The notes under the pieces are model-generated. The model was not told the DNA's origin. It was given only the letters and a program-made list of their open reading frames with translations, and made no database searches. A program made the translations under genes and the position numbers. 64,000 nt of DNA, taken from assembly GCA_024637315.1 (NCBI GenBank), contig JAGXFH010000052.1:62001-126000 (forward strand), in the 5' to 3' direction. How positions within the stretch are numbered: position 1 is the first letter of the stretch; each line of letters begins with the position of its first letter. This stretch comes from Brevirhabdus sp. Its GTDB lineage: Bacteria > Pseudomonadota > Alphaproteobacteria > Rhodobacterales > Rhodobacteraceae. This document shows, one piece after another, positions 44,414-54,015 of this stretch.

Positions 44414-46558
44414 ATGCTGCCGATCAACCCCTCGCAGATTCCGAAGATCTATGCGGATGCGTTGAGGCTGCAGAATGCGGGCAAGCTGCAGGACGCGGTG
44501 AAGCAGTATTCCATTATCCTGCAAGCCAATCCCCGGATCGCCGAGGTCCATTACCAGCTTGGCCGCCTGTTCCTGGGGGCAGATCAGCCTGGCAAGGCTG
44601 TCGATCACCTCGGGATCGCGGCCGATCTGAAGCCCGCGGAACCGGCGATCTGGGACGCCTACGGCGATGCCGTCGCCGAACTGTCCGAGGACGCCGAGAT
44701 AACCCAGTGCCTGACCAGGGCGAAGGCCGCGGGGCTGCCGCCGCAGATCATGACCCAACTGCAGGACAAGCTGAATCCGAGGAAGGCGAAATCAAAAGCG
44801 GCGATTGGCACCGCGAGCAGGAAAGAGATCGAGGCGCTTGTCGCCTTGATGAATGCAGGGAAATTCGACAAGGCCGAGGCGACGGCACAGAGCCTGCGCA
44901 AGAAGCACCCCAAGGTCGCGCTGATTGCCGATATTCTTGCCAACGCACAGGTTCGCCTTGGCAAGACCGACGATGCACGGGCGAGTTTCAAGAAGGCCAT
45001 CGCGCTCGACCCGACCTATGCCGAGGCCCACAACAACTACGGGCGGTTGCTGCTGGAACTGGGCGAGGTCGACGATGCCCTTCGCGAGACCAGGACAGCG
45101 CTGCGGCTTTTGCCGGGACTGGCGCTGGCGCATCACAATCTGGGCGCCATCCTTGCGCGCAAGGGCGAACATTCCGAGGCCGTCAAACGGTTTCGCAAGG
45201 CGGATCAACTTCGCCCGAACTCTGCCGAAACCTTGCGGATGATGGGCAACGCGCTGTCGCGGGTGAAGGAGTATTTCGAGGCGGAAAAGGCATTGCGGGC
45301 CGCAGTTGAAATTGACCCGGACGACGCGGAAAGCCACGTCCTTCTGGGACAGGCGCAGGCGGCCATCGGCCAGGAAGGGCGCGCGAAAGAGAGCTTCCAG
45401 AAGGCGCTGTCCCTTGCCCCGAACTCTTCCGCCGTGAATCACCGCATGGCGCTTTACCTGCAGACGATGGGAGATTTCGACGCCGCCGAGGCGTATTTCC
45501 GCAAGGCGATCGAACTCGATCCGGAGAATGGGGAAAACTACCGGGTCATGGTCGCGTCGTACAAGCTGACCATGGACGATCCCCTGATCCAGCAGATGAT
45601 CGACCGGTTCAACGACCCCGAAACCACGATCTCCAATCGCCGGCAGTTGGGGTTCGCCCTGTCCAAGGTCATGGAGGACAACAAGCGATATGATGAGGTC
45701 TTCAAGTATCTTCACACCGCGAATGCATTGATGCGGGAAGAGTTTCCCTATGACATTGCCAGCCGCGAGAACGAAGTCTCTGCCGTCATGTCGTTTTTCG
45801 AGAAGATCGACCTGCCGAGCCAGAGCATCGAGGGCGCGACCGATTTCGCGCCGATATTCGTGACCGGCATGCCAAGATCCGGTACGACGCTGGTCGAGCA
45901 GATCATCTCGAGCCACAGCCAGGTCAGCGGCGCGGGCGAGGTCGGCTTCGCCGCGCGGGCGGCGCAGACGCTTATCTTCAATGCGCGAGCGCAAGGAAAA
46001 TCGTTTGGCGATCTTCCGCCAACCGAAATCGCCAATCTGGGCCGCGACTACGAGGCGTATATGCGCCAAAACCTTCCCGACGCGCCCCGGATCACCGACA
46101 AGTCGATCCAGACCTACACGTTCATGGGTCTGATCAAGCTGGCGCTGCCCCGATCGCGCATGATCGTCGTCCGTCGCGATCCGCGCGACAACCTGTTGTC
46201 GATCTATCGCAACATGTTCGTCGAGGGAACGCACCTGTACAGCTACAACCTTTCCGATCTGGGCACCTACTACAAGCTGTTCGTTCGCCTGCTGGAATTC
46301 TGGCAGGAACGCATTCCCGACTGGTTCCATATCGTTGAATATGAAGACCTCGTCGCCGATACCGAGGCGGAATCGCGCAAGCTGATCGCCGCCTGCGGCC
46401 TGGATTGGGAAGATCAGTGTCTGGCCTTTCACAAGAACAGCCGCAGGGTGGATACGCTCAGCGTCTATCAGGTGCGGCAGCCGATCTATTCGTCGTCGCT
46501 GAAGGCATGGCAGCGTTATGAAGAAGAGTTGGGCGAGTTGTTCGAAGCGCTTGAATAG
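44414..46558 (+). CDS. TPR-repeat sulfotransferase
   Basis: 714-residue cytosolic protein. The first ~390 residues are a chain of tetratricopeptide repeats (for example AGKLQDAVKQYSIILQANPRIAEVHYQLGRL, PTYAEAHNNYGRLLLELGE and NGENYRVMV). The C-terminal ~240 residues are a sulfotransferase domain with the PAPS 5'-phosphate loop VTGMPRSGTTLVEQI (~482-496) and the 3'-phosphate stretch IVVRRDPRDNLLSIYRNMF. It would transfer sulfate from PAPS to an unknown acceptor, perhaps a protein or glycan bound through the TPRs. A PAP phosphatase candidate (cysQ) lies at 32055. GGAG precedes the ATG. Confidence 0.88.
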   Translation: MLPINPSQIPKIYADALRLQNAGKLQDAVKQYSIILQANPRIAEVHYQLGRLFLGADQPGKAVDHLGIAADLKPAEPAIWDAYGDAVAELSEDAEITQCLTRAKAAGLPPQIMTQLQDKLNPRKAKSKAAIGTASRKEIEALVALMNAGKFDKAEATAQSLRKKHPKVALIADILANAQVRLGKTDDARASFKKAIALDPTYAEAHNNYGRLLLELGEVDDALRETRTALRLLPGLALAHHNLGAILARKGEHSEAVKRFRKADQLRPNSAETLRMMGNALSRVKEYFEAEKALRAAVEIDPDDAESHVLLGQAQAAIGQEGRAKESFQKALSLAPNSSAVNHRMALYLQTMGDFDAAEAYFRKAIELDPENGENYRVMVASYKLTMDDPLIQQMIDRFNDPETTISNRRQLGFALSKVMEDNKRYDEVFKYLHTANALMREEFPYDIASRENEVSAVMSFFEKIDLPSQSIEGATDFAPIFVTGMPRSGTTLVEQIISSHSQVSGAGEVGFAARAAQTLIFNARAQGKSFGDLPPTEIANLGRDYEAYMRQNLPDAPRITDKSIQTYTFMGLIKLALPRSRMIVVRRDPRDNLLSIYRNMFVEGTHLYSYNLSDLGTYYKLFVRLLEFWQERIPDWFHIVEYEDLVADTEAESRKLIAACGLDWEDQCLAFHKNSRRVDTLSVYQVRQPIYSSSLKAWQRYEEELGELFEALE

Positions 46559-46584
46559 TCTTGCCGGACGGAATGGAGGAAACA

Positions 46585-47232
46585 ATGGGATTGGCCGATA
46601 TCGTCGCGCGCATTCATGCCGAGGAAACCCGCGTCGGTCGGGCGGTCGGCTCGACCAAGCTGGTCGCTGTTTCCAAGCTGCAACCCGATGACCGGGTGAT
46701 CGACGTCTTGAACCAGGGGCAGCGGCTTTTCGGCGAGAACCGGGTACAGGAAGCTGCCGGCAAATGGCCTGAATGGAAAGAGACCTATCCGGACGTCGAA
46801 TTGCACCTGTTGGGGCCACTGCAAACCAACAAGGCGCGGCAGGCCATGGACCTGTTCCAGGCGATCCATTCGGTTGATCGCCCGAAACTCGCCCACACTC
46901 TTGCCCGATTGGCGCAGGAGCTGGGGCACTGCCCGATGCTGTTCATTCAGGTGAATACCGGCAAAGAGCCGCAGAAGGCCGGCGTGGTCCCATCCCAGGC
47001 GGATGCTTTCCTGGCCGATTGTCTGGCCAAGGACCTGCCCATTGCAGGGCTGATGTGCATTCCGCCGGTCGACGAGGAACCTGCCCTGCACTTTGCCCTG
47101 CTCGCCAAGATCGCAGAGCGAAACGGTTTGAAAGAGTTGTCGATGGGCATGAGCGATGATTTTGAAACCGCGATTGCCCAAGGGGCGACCTATGTCCGGG
47201 TCGGTTCCGCGATCTTCGGCGAACGTGGCTAG
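46585..47232 (+). CDS. YggS/PLPBP family pyridoxal phosphate homeostasis protein
   Basis: 215-residue alanine-racemase-like barrel protein that binds PLP and tunes vitamin B6 and amino acid pools. The PLP lysine is K31 (AVSKLQPDD). Other family marks are GENRVQEAAGKW, LHLLGPLQTNKA, IQVNTGKEPQKAG and the C-terminal LSMGMSDDFETAIAQGATYVRVGSAIFG. GGAGG lies six bases before ATG 46585. It follows the sulfotransferase by 26 bases and ends four bases into the converging transpeptidase gene. Confidence 0.95.
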   Translation: MGLADIVARIHAEETRVGRAVGSTKLVAVSKLQPDDRVIDVLNQGQRLFGENRVQEAAGKWPEWKETYPDVELHLLGPLQTNKARQAMDLFQAIHSVDRPKLAHTLARLAQELGHCPMLFIQVNTGKEPQKAGVVPSQADAFLADCLAKDLPIAGLMCIPPVDEEPALHFALLAKIAERNGLKELSMGMSDDFETAIAQGATYVRVGSAIFGERG

Positions 47233-47726
47233 CCGGGGATGATGATCCGGGTTCCCGGTGCGGCGCGGCTGGCGATCCAGGCCAGGTGGTCGGGCCGGAA
47301 CGCGATGCAACCGGCCGTCGGATAGCCTGGCCGCCGCCAAGCGTGCAGGAATATCGCAGAGCCCCGGCCCGGCACCGCATCCGGCCAGTTCCAGTCGGTC
47401 AGCAGGACGATGTCATAAAGCCGGTCGCCACGCCGGATATGTTCGTGGCTGTAGTGATGCGGCAGACGGACCAGCTGGTTGTATTCCGGATCCTGCGGAT
47501 TTTCCGACCAGCCGTCACAGGCTCGGATCGGTGCGGCCCAAGGAGCGGGCGGGGCCATCCGGTCAGGCCGATAAAGGCAACCGACGACGTGGTGAATGCC
47601 AGCGGGCGTACCGCCGTCGCCCTCTCGCTTGTCCATGGTGACACCGGTCCGTCCGATAGAGCATGGCAATCGCCGTCCTCGAAACCGCACGCCCTGCCTG
47701 GTCAGTACGATATCCAGCGGCGTCAA
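47229..47726 (-). CDS. L,D-transpeptidase (YkuD) family protein, cytosolic-looking
   Basis: 165-residue YkuD-type domain protein. The catalytic histidine and cysteine are in [18 protein letters not shown], the family's H-x(n)-GC arrangement with threonine for the more usual serine. No signal peptide is visible, as in the short YkuD proteins of alphaproteobacteria. It starts with TTG 47726, whose TGA forms the ribA stop (TTGA overlap), so it is coupled to ribA. The peptidoglycan role (3-3 cross-links or precursor modification) is inferred from the family only. Confidence 0.85.
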   Translation of the reverse strand: MTPLDIVLTRQGVRFRGRRLPCSIGRTGVTMDKREGDGGTPAGIHHVVGCLYRPDRMAPPAPWAAPIRACDGWSENPQDPEYNQLVRLPHHYSHEHIRRGDRLYDIVLLTDWNWPDAVPGRGSAIFLHAWRRPGYPTAGCIAFRPDHLAWIASRAAPGTRIIIPG

Positions 47727-48811
47727 AGGATATGCCCCGACTTCTTCGCCTTGGTATCAAGATACTTCCTGTTCAGCGGGTTCAGCCCGACCTTCAGCGG
47801 CACGCGCTCGGTCACGGCGACGCCGTTGGCTTCCATCATCCGCACCTTGGCGGGGTTGTTGGTGAGCAATCTGACGCTTTTGAAGCCAAGCTCGGACAGG
47901 ATACCCGCGCCGATCCGAAAATCGCGCTCGTCGTCTTCGAAGCCCAGCCGGTGGTTGGCCTCGACCGTATCAAATCCCTGATCCTGAAGCGCATAGGCCC
48001 GCATCTTGTTGGCAAGCCCGATACCGCGGCCCTCTTGGTTCAGATACAGCAAGACGCCCGCGCCCTCGTCACCAATCCGCTTCAGGGCGGCGCGCAGTTG
48101 GGGCCCGCAATCGCATTTCAGGCTGCCCAGCAGGTCACCGGTAAAACAGGCCGAATGCAGCCGCACAAGAACTGGCCTGGCTCGATCCGGTCGACCGATT
48201 TCGACAGCATAGTGTTCTTCCGCTCCGTCCTCGGGGCGAAACACATGCAACCGGCCGGCTTCTGAAACCTCAAGCGGCAGCTTGGCGCTGACGACCGAGT
48301 GCAGTGGGCTGAGGGCGGAGAGGACGGGACCGGCCAGCGCAAGATCAATTTCGGTCAGGCTGTTGCCTGCGGCAAACTCTGCTGGTGCTTCAAGTTCAAC
48401 GACCAGAACGGCAGGCAGCAGACGCGCCGCTTTCGCCAGCAGTATCGCCGCCCGGTGCAGCGTCGCATCGCCACCACGACGTGTTGCGATTGGCCCCTTC
48501 ATTGGTGCGTTCAGGTCCTTGGATGGGTCGGCTACGGCACCGATCCAGTCCAGACCGGCCCCGTCGGGCAGATCAATCCGGGCGAGATCGCCGTCATAAC
48601 TGCGCGCTTTCAGCGTTTCCGCCCGCCGCGCGGTTACAGCAAGAGAGGGCCGTCCGAGCGCCATGAAGGCCGCAAGGCGATGCTTGTCCAATGTCTCAAC
48701 AGGCACGGCCAACGCCCCGTTTGCGCCATCGCGCAACACAGCCGGGACGCCCATACGGAAATCAGCGCGGGCACGCGCAAGAAGCTCTGTGATCGAGGGG
48801 GCAAGTGACAT
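47723..48811 (-). CDS. ribA: GTP cyclohydrolase II (with N-terminal DHBP synthase-like region)
   Basis: 362-residue enzyme of riboflavin synthesis, converting GTP to diamino-hydroxy-ribosylaminopyrimidine phosphate. The C-terminal domain (~165-362) has the zinc site and GTP loop [21 protein letters not shown] and the catalytic [25 protein letters not shown]. The N-terminal ~150 residues resemble a degenerate RibB-like region, as in other Rhodobacteraceae RibA proteins. ATG 48811 is chosen; the open frame back to 48940 is unsupported. No FMN riboswitch was seen upstream. Confidence 0.92.
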   Translation of the reverse strand: MSLAPSITELLARARADFRMGVPAVLRDGANGALAVPVETLDKHRLAAFMALGRPSLAVTARRAETLKARSYDGDLARIDLPDGAGLDWIGAVADPSKDLNAPMKGPIATRRGGDATLHRAAILLAKAARLLPAVLVVELEAPAEFAAGNSLTEIDLALAGPVLSALSPLHSVVSAKLPLEVSEAGRLHVFRPEDGAEEHYAVEIGRPDRARPVLVRLHSACFTGDLLGSLKCDCGPQLRAALKRIGDEGAGVLLYLNQEGRGIGLANKMRAYALQDQGFDTVEANHRLGFEDDERDFRIGAGILSELGFKSVRLLTNNPAKVRMMEANGVAVTERVPLKVGLNPLNRKYLDTKAKKSGHIL

Positions 48812-48971
48812 TCGGATTCCGCTGCTCTTCCTCCGAGTCTTTAGAGGGATTTGCAGCAATATGAAACATTCGCCGTGAATCCGACACGTCCGCGTGAACC
48901 GGATGCAGCAAATCTTGCCGATCACATGAACCTCGCACAAGTGTGGCCCTAGACAACCGGAGGTTCACGAC

Positions 48972-49658
48972 ATGGGTACCCTTAAAAAGATTCTGCTGGT
49001 CGACGATGATGACGACCTGCGCGAGGCTCTCAGCGAACAGCTGGTGATGACCGAGGACTTCGACGTTTTCGAGGCTGATAGCGGTGCCAGCGCGATGACA
49101 AAGGCCAAGGAAGCAATCTACGACCTCGTCATCCTCGATGTGGGCCTGCCCGATACGGACGGCCGCGAGCTTTGTCGTCGGATGCGCAAGCAGAACGTCA
49201 AATGCCCGATTCTCATGCTGACCGGCCATGACAGCGACTCTGACACAATTCTGGGGCTCGATGCCGGGGCAAACGACTATGTCACCAAGCCGTTCAAGTT
49301 CCCGGTTCTGCTGGCCCGCATCCGCGCGCAACTGCGTCAGCACGAGCAATCAGAGGATGCTGTATTCCAGCTTGGACCCTATACGTTCAAGCCCGCGATG
49401 AAGATGCTAATCACCGAGGATGAAAAGAAAATTCGTCTGACCGAGAAAGAAACAAACATCCTTAAATTCCTCTACCGGGCGACCGAAGGCGTGGTCGCAC
49501 GAGATGTCTTGCTGCACGAGGTTTGGGGCTACAACGCGGGTGTGACGACGCATACGCTGGAGACGCATATTTACCGTCTTCGCCAAAAAATAGAACCAGA
49601 TCCGTCAAATGCTCGCCTTCTTGTGACCGAATCCGGCGGGTATCGTTTAGTGGCGTAA
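48972..49658 (+). CDS. cenR: CenR-like OmpR/PhoB family response regulator
   Basis: 228-residue two-component regulator. The receiver has the acidic cluster D11-D15, phospho-acceptor D56 (VILDVGLPDTDG), T84 and K106 (DYVTKPFKFP). The winged-helix DNA-binding domain spans ~130-225 (LTEKETNILKFLYRATEGVVARDVLLHEVWGYN and THTLETHIYRLRQKIE). The ARIRAQLRQHEQSEDAVFQLGPYTF linker is what I remember of CenR, an often essential envelope regulator of alphaproteobacteria that frequently stands without an adjacent kinase, as here. GGAGG eight bases upstream. The name is by resemblance. Confidence 0.85.
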   Translation: MGTLKKILLVDDDDDLREALSEQLVMTEDFDVFEADSGASAMTKAKEAIYDLVILDVGLPDTDGRELCRRMRKQNVKCPILMLTGHDSDSDTILGLDAGANDYVTKPFKFPVLLARIRAQLRQHEQSEDAVFQLGPYTFKPAMKMLITEDEKKIRLTEKETNILKFLYRATEGVVARDVLLHEVWGYNAGVTTHTLETHIYRLRQKIEPDPSNARLLVTESGGYRLVA

Positions 49659-49709
49659 GAGACCCCCTTGTGATGTCGGGGTAATGGCATCACACCTCCC
49701 TGTTGGACT

Positions 49710-49737
49710 GACCGGACCCTCGGGTCCGGTCTTTTTT
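49710..49737 (+). terminator. Rho-independent terminator of cenR
   Basis: Arms GACCGGACCC (49710-49719) and GGGTCCGGTC (49722-49731) followed by six T residues (49732-49737). Intrinsic terminator on the plus strand, 50 bases after the cenR stop. Confidence 0.95.
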
Positions 49738-49822
49738 GTGTGAACCGACCAAACCGGAAACCTGGCTTGAGACAATCGGACGTGGCGGATAAGGTCGCGC
49801 CGATACAAAGCGGAGTTCCGTC

Positions 49823-50611
49823 ATGCCCTTCACCCTCGCCACCTGGAACATCAATTCGATCCGTCTGCGGGAGGAGTTGGTGCTAAAGCTTCTGGCCGCC
49901 GAAAGCCCTGATATTCTATGTCTGCAGGAATGCAAAAGCCCCCTGGACCTGATCCCCACTGACGGTTTCGCAAGACTGGGATACAAGCATATCGTCGCGC
50001 GCGGGCAGAAGGGGTATAACGGCGTTGCGATCCTGTCCAAGTTACCGATCGAGGATACCGGGGACCGCGACCTGGTGAGATTGGGGCATGCACGGCATGT
50101 TTCGGTCCGGCTTGAGAACGGAGTGAAGCTACACAACTTCTACGTCCCCGCTGGTGGCGACATTCCGGACCGGAACGCCAACATCAAATTTGGCCAGAAG
50201 CTCGACTATCTGACCGAGATGCGTGACTGGTTTCATGATGAGAAACCTTCGAGATCCATTCTTGTCGGTGATCTAAACATTGCCCCGCGCGAGGATGACG
50301 TCTGGAGCCACAAGCAGTTGCTCAAGATCGTCAGCCATACACCAGTCGAGGTCGAGCATCTTGGCGCCGCCCAGGACGCCGGCGGATGGGTCGACGTGAC
50401 CCGGCAGGATATCCCTGACGGCAATCTCTATTCCTGGTGGTCGTACCGCTCGCCTGATTGGGATGCGGCTGACAAGGGCCGTCGGCTCGATCATATCTGG
50501 GCGACCAAGGATATCTCGGCCGCGGCGTACGGTTCGCGCGTCCTGCGCGAAGCGCGGGGCTGGGAGAAGCCATCTGATCACGCCCCCGTATTCGCTTCAT
50601 TTGATCTTTGA
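49823..50611 (+). CDS. xthA: Exodeoxyribonuclease III / AP endonuclease
   Basis: 262-residue EEP-fold nuclease that cuts abasic sites in base-excision repair. Motifs in order: LATWNINSIRLRE (5-17), CLQECKSP (~33-40) with the catalytic glutamate, the tyrosine region NFYVPAGGD, LVGDLNIAPREDDVWS with DxN, and the C-terminal SDHAP. The sequence RLDHIWATKDI is also typical. Full length. It stands alone between the cenR terminator and the thioredoxin gene. The spacer 50612-50900 (289 bases) shows no convincing gene. Confidence 0.95.
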   Translation: MPFTLATWNINSIRLREELVLKLLAAESPDILCLQECKSPLDLIPTDGFARLGYKHIVARGQKGYNGVAILSKLPIEDTGDRDLVRLGHARHVSVRLENGVKLHNFYVPAGGDIPDRNANIKFGQKLDYLTEMRDWFHDEKPSRSILVGDLNIAPREDDVWSHKQLLKIVSHTPVEVEHLGAAQDAGGWVDVTRQDIPDGNLYSWWSYRSPDWDAADKGRRLDHIWATKDISAAAYGSRVLREARGWEKPSDHAPVFASFDL

Positions 50612-50900
50612 CCGATCATGCTGCCAGATTTTCATTTCCTGATTTGATGTCTGCTTTCTGCTGACCATGCGGCACGACCTTGTGCAACCCGCTGATCAGC
50701 GCGCCGGCCGCCCGGTCGGTTGGCCGCGAGACCCACCGCACGTACATCCTGCATCGGTATTCCGATTCACCGGATCGCACCCCCCCGAATTCGTCAATGC
50801 CTGACGGGATGCTTGCTCTTGCCACGGTCCTGACCTTGCACAAGGCCCGACGATACTCCATCTAGACGGCAAAGCTGAAACTAGCGGAAGGAACATCGAA

Positions 50901-51824
50901 ATGCTGGAATTCGGACAGAACGCCGCTGCTTCCGAAGCTGCGCCGGACCTGATCAAGGATGCCACAGAGGCGACCTTCATGACCGATGTGGTCGAGGTGT
51001 CGAACACAGTTCCGGTCGTGGTGGATTTCTGGGCGCCGTGGTGTGGTCCATGCAAAACGCTTGGACCCCAACTGGAACAGGCGGTGACCGCGGCAAAAGG
51101 CAAGGTCCGCATGGTCAAGGTCAATGTGGACGAGAATCAGCAGATCGCAGCCCAGTTGCGGATTCAGTCGATCCCGACCGTCTATGCCTTCTGGCAGGGT
51201 CAGCCCGTTGACGGGTTCCAAGGTGCCGTAGCGCAATCTGAAATCAAGACCTTCGTCGACAAGCTGGCGGCGCTTGGCGGCGGCTCGGACGAGGCAGATG
51301 GTTTGGCCGAAGCGCTTGAAGCCGCCGAGGCGATGCTGACCGAAGGTGCTGCCGTGGATGCTGCGCAGACTTTTGCCGCGATCCTTGGGGAAGAGCCGAC
51401 GAACGCCGCGGCCTATGGTGGCTTGGTGCGCGCGCATCTGGCCATGGACGACGTCGATCAGGCCGAGGCAATTCTGAACGGCGCACCCGCCGAAATCTCG
51501 AAAACCCCGGAACTGGAAGCGGCCCATGCGCAGTTGCAACTGGCCCGGCAGGCCGCCGATGCGGGTCCGGTGGCCGATCTTCGTGCGGCAGTCGACGCCG
51601 ACCCCGACAATCTGCAAGCCCGCTACGATCTTGCAACCGCGCTGCATGCTTCCGGTCAGATTCAAGAAGCGGTGGACGAACTTCTCGACCTTTTCGGACG
51701 CGATCGCGAATGGAATGACGGCGCAGCGAAAGCCCAGCTTTTCACCATATTCGATGCCCTGAAAGCGCAGGATCCGATTGCCTTGAACGGGCGGCGCAAA
51801 CTGTCGTCGATGATATTTGCCTGA
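50901..51824 (+). CDS. Thioredoxin-domain co-chaperone, YbbN-like
   Basis: 307-residue protein with an N-terminal thioredoxin domain (~20-125) and a C-terminal TPR-like region. The active site is C48-G-P-C51 in WAPWCGPCK, so unlike E. coli YbbN (SxxC) it keeps both cysteines and may be redox active. The rest contains AAAYGGLVRAHLAMDDVDQAEAIL and LQARYDLATALHASGQIQEAVDELL, tetratricopeptide-like pairs. GGAAGGAAC precedes the ATG. Followed by the LON-domain and Trm112-like genes in a compact plus-strand run. Confidence 0.9.
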   Translation: MLEFGQNAAASEAAPDLIKDATEATFMTDVVEVSNTVPVVVDFWAPWCGPCKTLGPQLEQAVTAAKGKVRMVKVNVDENQQIAAQLRIQSIPTVYAFWQGQPVDGFQGAVAQSEIKTFVDKLAALGGGSDEADGLAEALEAAEAMLTEGAAVDAAQTFAAILGEEPTNAAAYGGLVRAHLAMDDVDQAEAILNGAPAEISKTPELEAAHAQLQLARQAADAGPVADLRAAVDADPDNLQARYDLATALHASGQIQEAVDELLDLFGRDREWNDGAAKAQLFTIFDALKAQDPIALNGRRKLSSMIFA

Positions 51825-51850
51825 TCGCTCTGTCGGCCTAGCTCTACTTT

Positions 51851-52492
51851 ATGTTTTCCGCAGCAGATCTTCCCGACACCATTCCGGTCTTTCCGCTTCC
51901 GGGCGCGCTGCTTTTGCCGCGCGCACGATTGCCGCTGCACATCTTCGAGCCGCGTTACCTTGCCATGCTCGACGATGTGCTGAAGACATCGCATCGCCTG
52001 ATCGGGATGATTCAGCCTTGCGCCGGGCCAAAAGGTAAGACCCGCCTGCATTCCATCGGCTGTGCGGGCCGCGTTACGGCATTTTCGGAAACCGAGGATG
52101 GGCGGTACATGGTCACCCTGACGGGCATTTGCCGCTACCGCGTCTCCGAAGAAGTGGAGGGATTTGCACCCTATCGTAAATGCAATGTGAACTGGCAGGG
52201 TTTTGACCGCGATCTGGGCGTAACCGAGCGGGATAGCTGTTTGGACCGAAGCCGTTTTCTGACCCTGCTGAAGCGCTATTTCGTGGCCGAAAATCTGAAG
52301 ACCGACTGGGAGTCCCTCTGTCAGGCCGATGACGAACTGCTGGTCAACTCTCTTTCTATGCTCTGCCCCTTCGAGCCCGAAGACAAGCAGGCGCTGCTGG
52401 AGGCCCCGTCGCTGGTTACGCGGCGCGAAACTCTGGTCACGCTTCTGGAATTCGCGATGCGCGGCGGCTCCGGGGAAGAGGTGATGCAATGA
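51851..52492 (+). CDS. LON N-terminal (substrate-binding) domain protein
   Basis: 213-residue stand-alone LON-SB protein. The opening [30 protein letters not shown] is the family signature; later segments include [25 protein letters not shown] and [12 protein letters not shown]. There is no ATPase or protease part. Stand-alone LON domains of this type occur in most alphaproteobacteria with unknown function. No clear ribosome site lies before ATG 51851, only 26 bases after the thioredoxin-type gene. Its stop overlaps the start of the Trm112-like gene. Confidence 0.9.
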   Translation: MFSAADLPDTIPVFPLPGALLLPRARLPLHIFEPRYLAMLDDVLKTSHRLIGMIQPCAGPKGKTRLHSIGCAGRVTAFSETEDGRYMVTLTGICRYRVSEEVEGFAPYRKCNVNWQGFDRDLGVTERDSCLDRSRFLTLLKRYFVAENLKTDWESLCQADDELLVNSLSMLCPFEPEDKQALLEAPSLVTRRETLVTLLEFAMRGGSGEEVMQ

Positions 52493-52683
52493 GTGATGAC
52501 GCGAAGTTCGACCGCAGGATGATCGAGGCGCTGATCTGCCCGCAGACCCAGACGACTCTGGCTTATGATGCTGAACGCCAGGAACTGATCTCGAAGAAGG
52601 CCGGGCTCGCCTACCCGATCCGAAACGGCATTCCGGTCATGCTGGTGGATGAGGCGAGAGTGTTGGACAGCGGCACGTCCTGA
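52489..52683 (+). CDS. Trm112 family zinc-ribbon-like small protein
   Basis: 64-residue protein of the Trm112/UPF0434 family: [47 protein letters not shown] covers the whole fold. Only one cysteine of the usual pairs remains (LICPQT), so a metal site is unlikely. In eukaryotes and archaea Trm112 activates methyltransferases; in bacteria the role is unclear, and no methyltransferase is adjacent. ATG 52489 overlaps the LON-domain stop (ATGA). Confidence 0.93.
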   Translation: MSDDAKFDRRMIEALICPQTQTTLAYDAERQELISKKAGLAYPIRNGIPVMLVDEARVLDSGTS

Positions 52684-52705
52684 TCACGGTTCCAAGCAAA
52701 GGACT

Positions 52706-53932
52706 CTAGATCGGGCGGCCCTGCAGCAGCTTTGGCAGATCACCGGTCAACCCGGCCGCTTCGCGAATCAGATTTCGGCGCAATGAGGGGAGCGAGTTGA
52801 CCAGCCCCAGACCCAAATCGCGCCCCAAACGAAGAATGCCATTATCATTTGAAAACAATCTGTTGAACGTGTCCGTCGCCAGTGCCAGCGATGCCGTGTC
52901 GAAACGACGCCATCGCTGATACCGCATCAGGACATCGCTTTGCCCGACATCCTCACCACGCCGCCGCGACAGTGCCAGAACCTCTGCCAGCGCGGCGACA
53001 TCCTTCAACCCGGCATTCAGACCCTGGCCCGCAATCGGATGAACCCGATGCGCCGCATCCCCGACCAGCGCTGTCCGATCGGCCACGAAAGCATCGGCAA
53101 GCGTAAGCTCCAGCGGGTAAGTGAATCGTTGCCCTGCAAGCTCGATGGGCCCCAAAAAGTCGCCGAAGCGAGGTTGAAGCGCGGCCAGATACTCATCGTC
53201 GCTCAGCCGCTGAATCCGCGCCGCCTCGGCCGTCGTCTCGGTCCACACGATCGAGGATCGATTGCCCGGCAGCGGCAGGATGGCAAGCGGTCCCGAGGGC
53301 ATGAAGAACTGGTGTGCTATCCCGTCATGTGCTTTCTGGTGACCGATTGCGCAAACCAGCGCCGTCTGATCATAGTTCCAACCTGTCCGCTTGATCCCAG
53401 CGCGCGTTGCCGTAGCCGAATTGCGACCATCGCATCCGATCAGCAAACCGGCCCGCAACGTCCGCCCGGAACTCAACGTCACCGTCACGCCCGAAGCGTC
53501 GACATCCTGTGCGACGACGCTTTCCGAATTGATCTGGGTCACGGCACTCGCACTGTCCATCGCCTTCATCAAAGCGCGGCGCAGATAACGGTCTTCGACC
53601 ATGTAGCCCATCGGGCCCTCTTCGATCTCGCCGTGGTCGAATTCCAGAACGAAGGGAGAGGCGCCTTCGCTGGCCCGCCCGTCACTCACTTTTATCTGCA
53701 GAATCGGTTGAGCGTCGCCGGCGACTTCGGGCCAAATCCCAAGCGCTTGCAACAACCGCTGCGAGGTCAATGCCAGCGCGTAGCCACGTCCGTCGAATTC
53801 GTCGCTGCGCTTGTCAGCGGGCGGCACCGGATCGACGATTGAGACGGAAAACCCGACGCCAGCCAACGCCAGTGCCAGTGCTGATCCGTTCAGACCCCCA
53901 CCCGCGATCAATATGTCGGTATCTCGCTTCAT
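52706..53932 (-). CDS. UbiH/UbiF/COQ6 family FAD-dependent hydroxylase
   Basis: 408-residue aromatic hydroxylase of ubiquinone synthesis. FAD motif ILIAGGGLNGSALALALAG (~7-25), the mid-protein IGCDGRNSATAT, and the second FAD motif ALVGDAAHRVHPIAGQGLNAGLKD are in place. It would hydroxylate one position of the quinone ring in the membrane-associated ubiquinone pathway. ATG 53932 is chosen; the open frame back to 54388 runs antisense through the amidase gene. Which ring position it acts on cannot be told. Divergent from the amidase gene. Confidence 0.9.
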   Translation of the reverse strand: MKRDTDILIAGGGLNGSALALALAGVGFSVSIVDPVPPADKRSDEFDGRGYALALTSQRLLQALGIWPEVAGDAQPILQIKVSDGRASEGASPFVLEFDHGEIEEGPMGYMVEDRYLRRALMKAMDSASAVTQINSESVVAQDVDASGVTVTLSSGRTLRAGLLIGCDGRNSATATRAGIKRTGWNYDQTALVCAIGHQKAHDGIAHQFFMPSGPLAILPLPGNRSSIVWTETTAEAARIQRLSDDEYLAALQPRFGDFLGPIELAGQRFTYPLELTLADAFVADRTALVGDAAHRVHPIAGQGLNAGLKDVAALAEVLALSRRRGEDVGQSDVLMRYQRWRRFDTASLALATDTFNRLFSNDNGILRLGRDLGLGLVNSLPSLRRNLIREAAGLTGDLPKLLQGRPI

Positions 53933-54015
53933 GCACCAAGTATGATGTCGGTGTCGGTATTGTCCATGCGTTCTCGTGACGCTACCGTCCGCCCAGCATG
54001 GGGTCGGAGGTCGGG

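Noticed and set aside
48812-48971. FMN riboswitch upstream of ribA
   Set aside because: No RFN-element conserved blocks were found in the spacer between ribA and cenR.
50616-50861. 81-residue minus-strand frame filling the spacer between xthA and the thioredoxin-type gene
   Set aside because: It has no ribosome site, no recognisable family features and begins close to the divergent gene's control region. It remains possible but is not supported.
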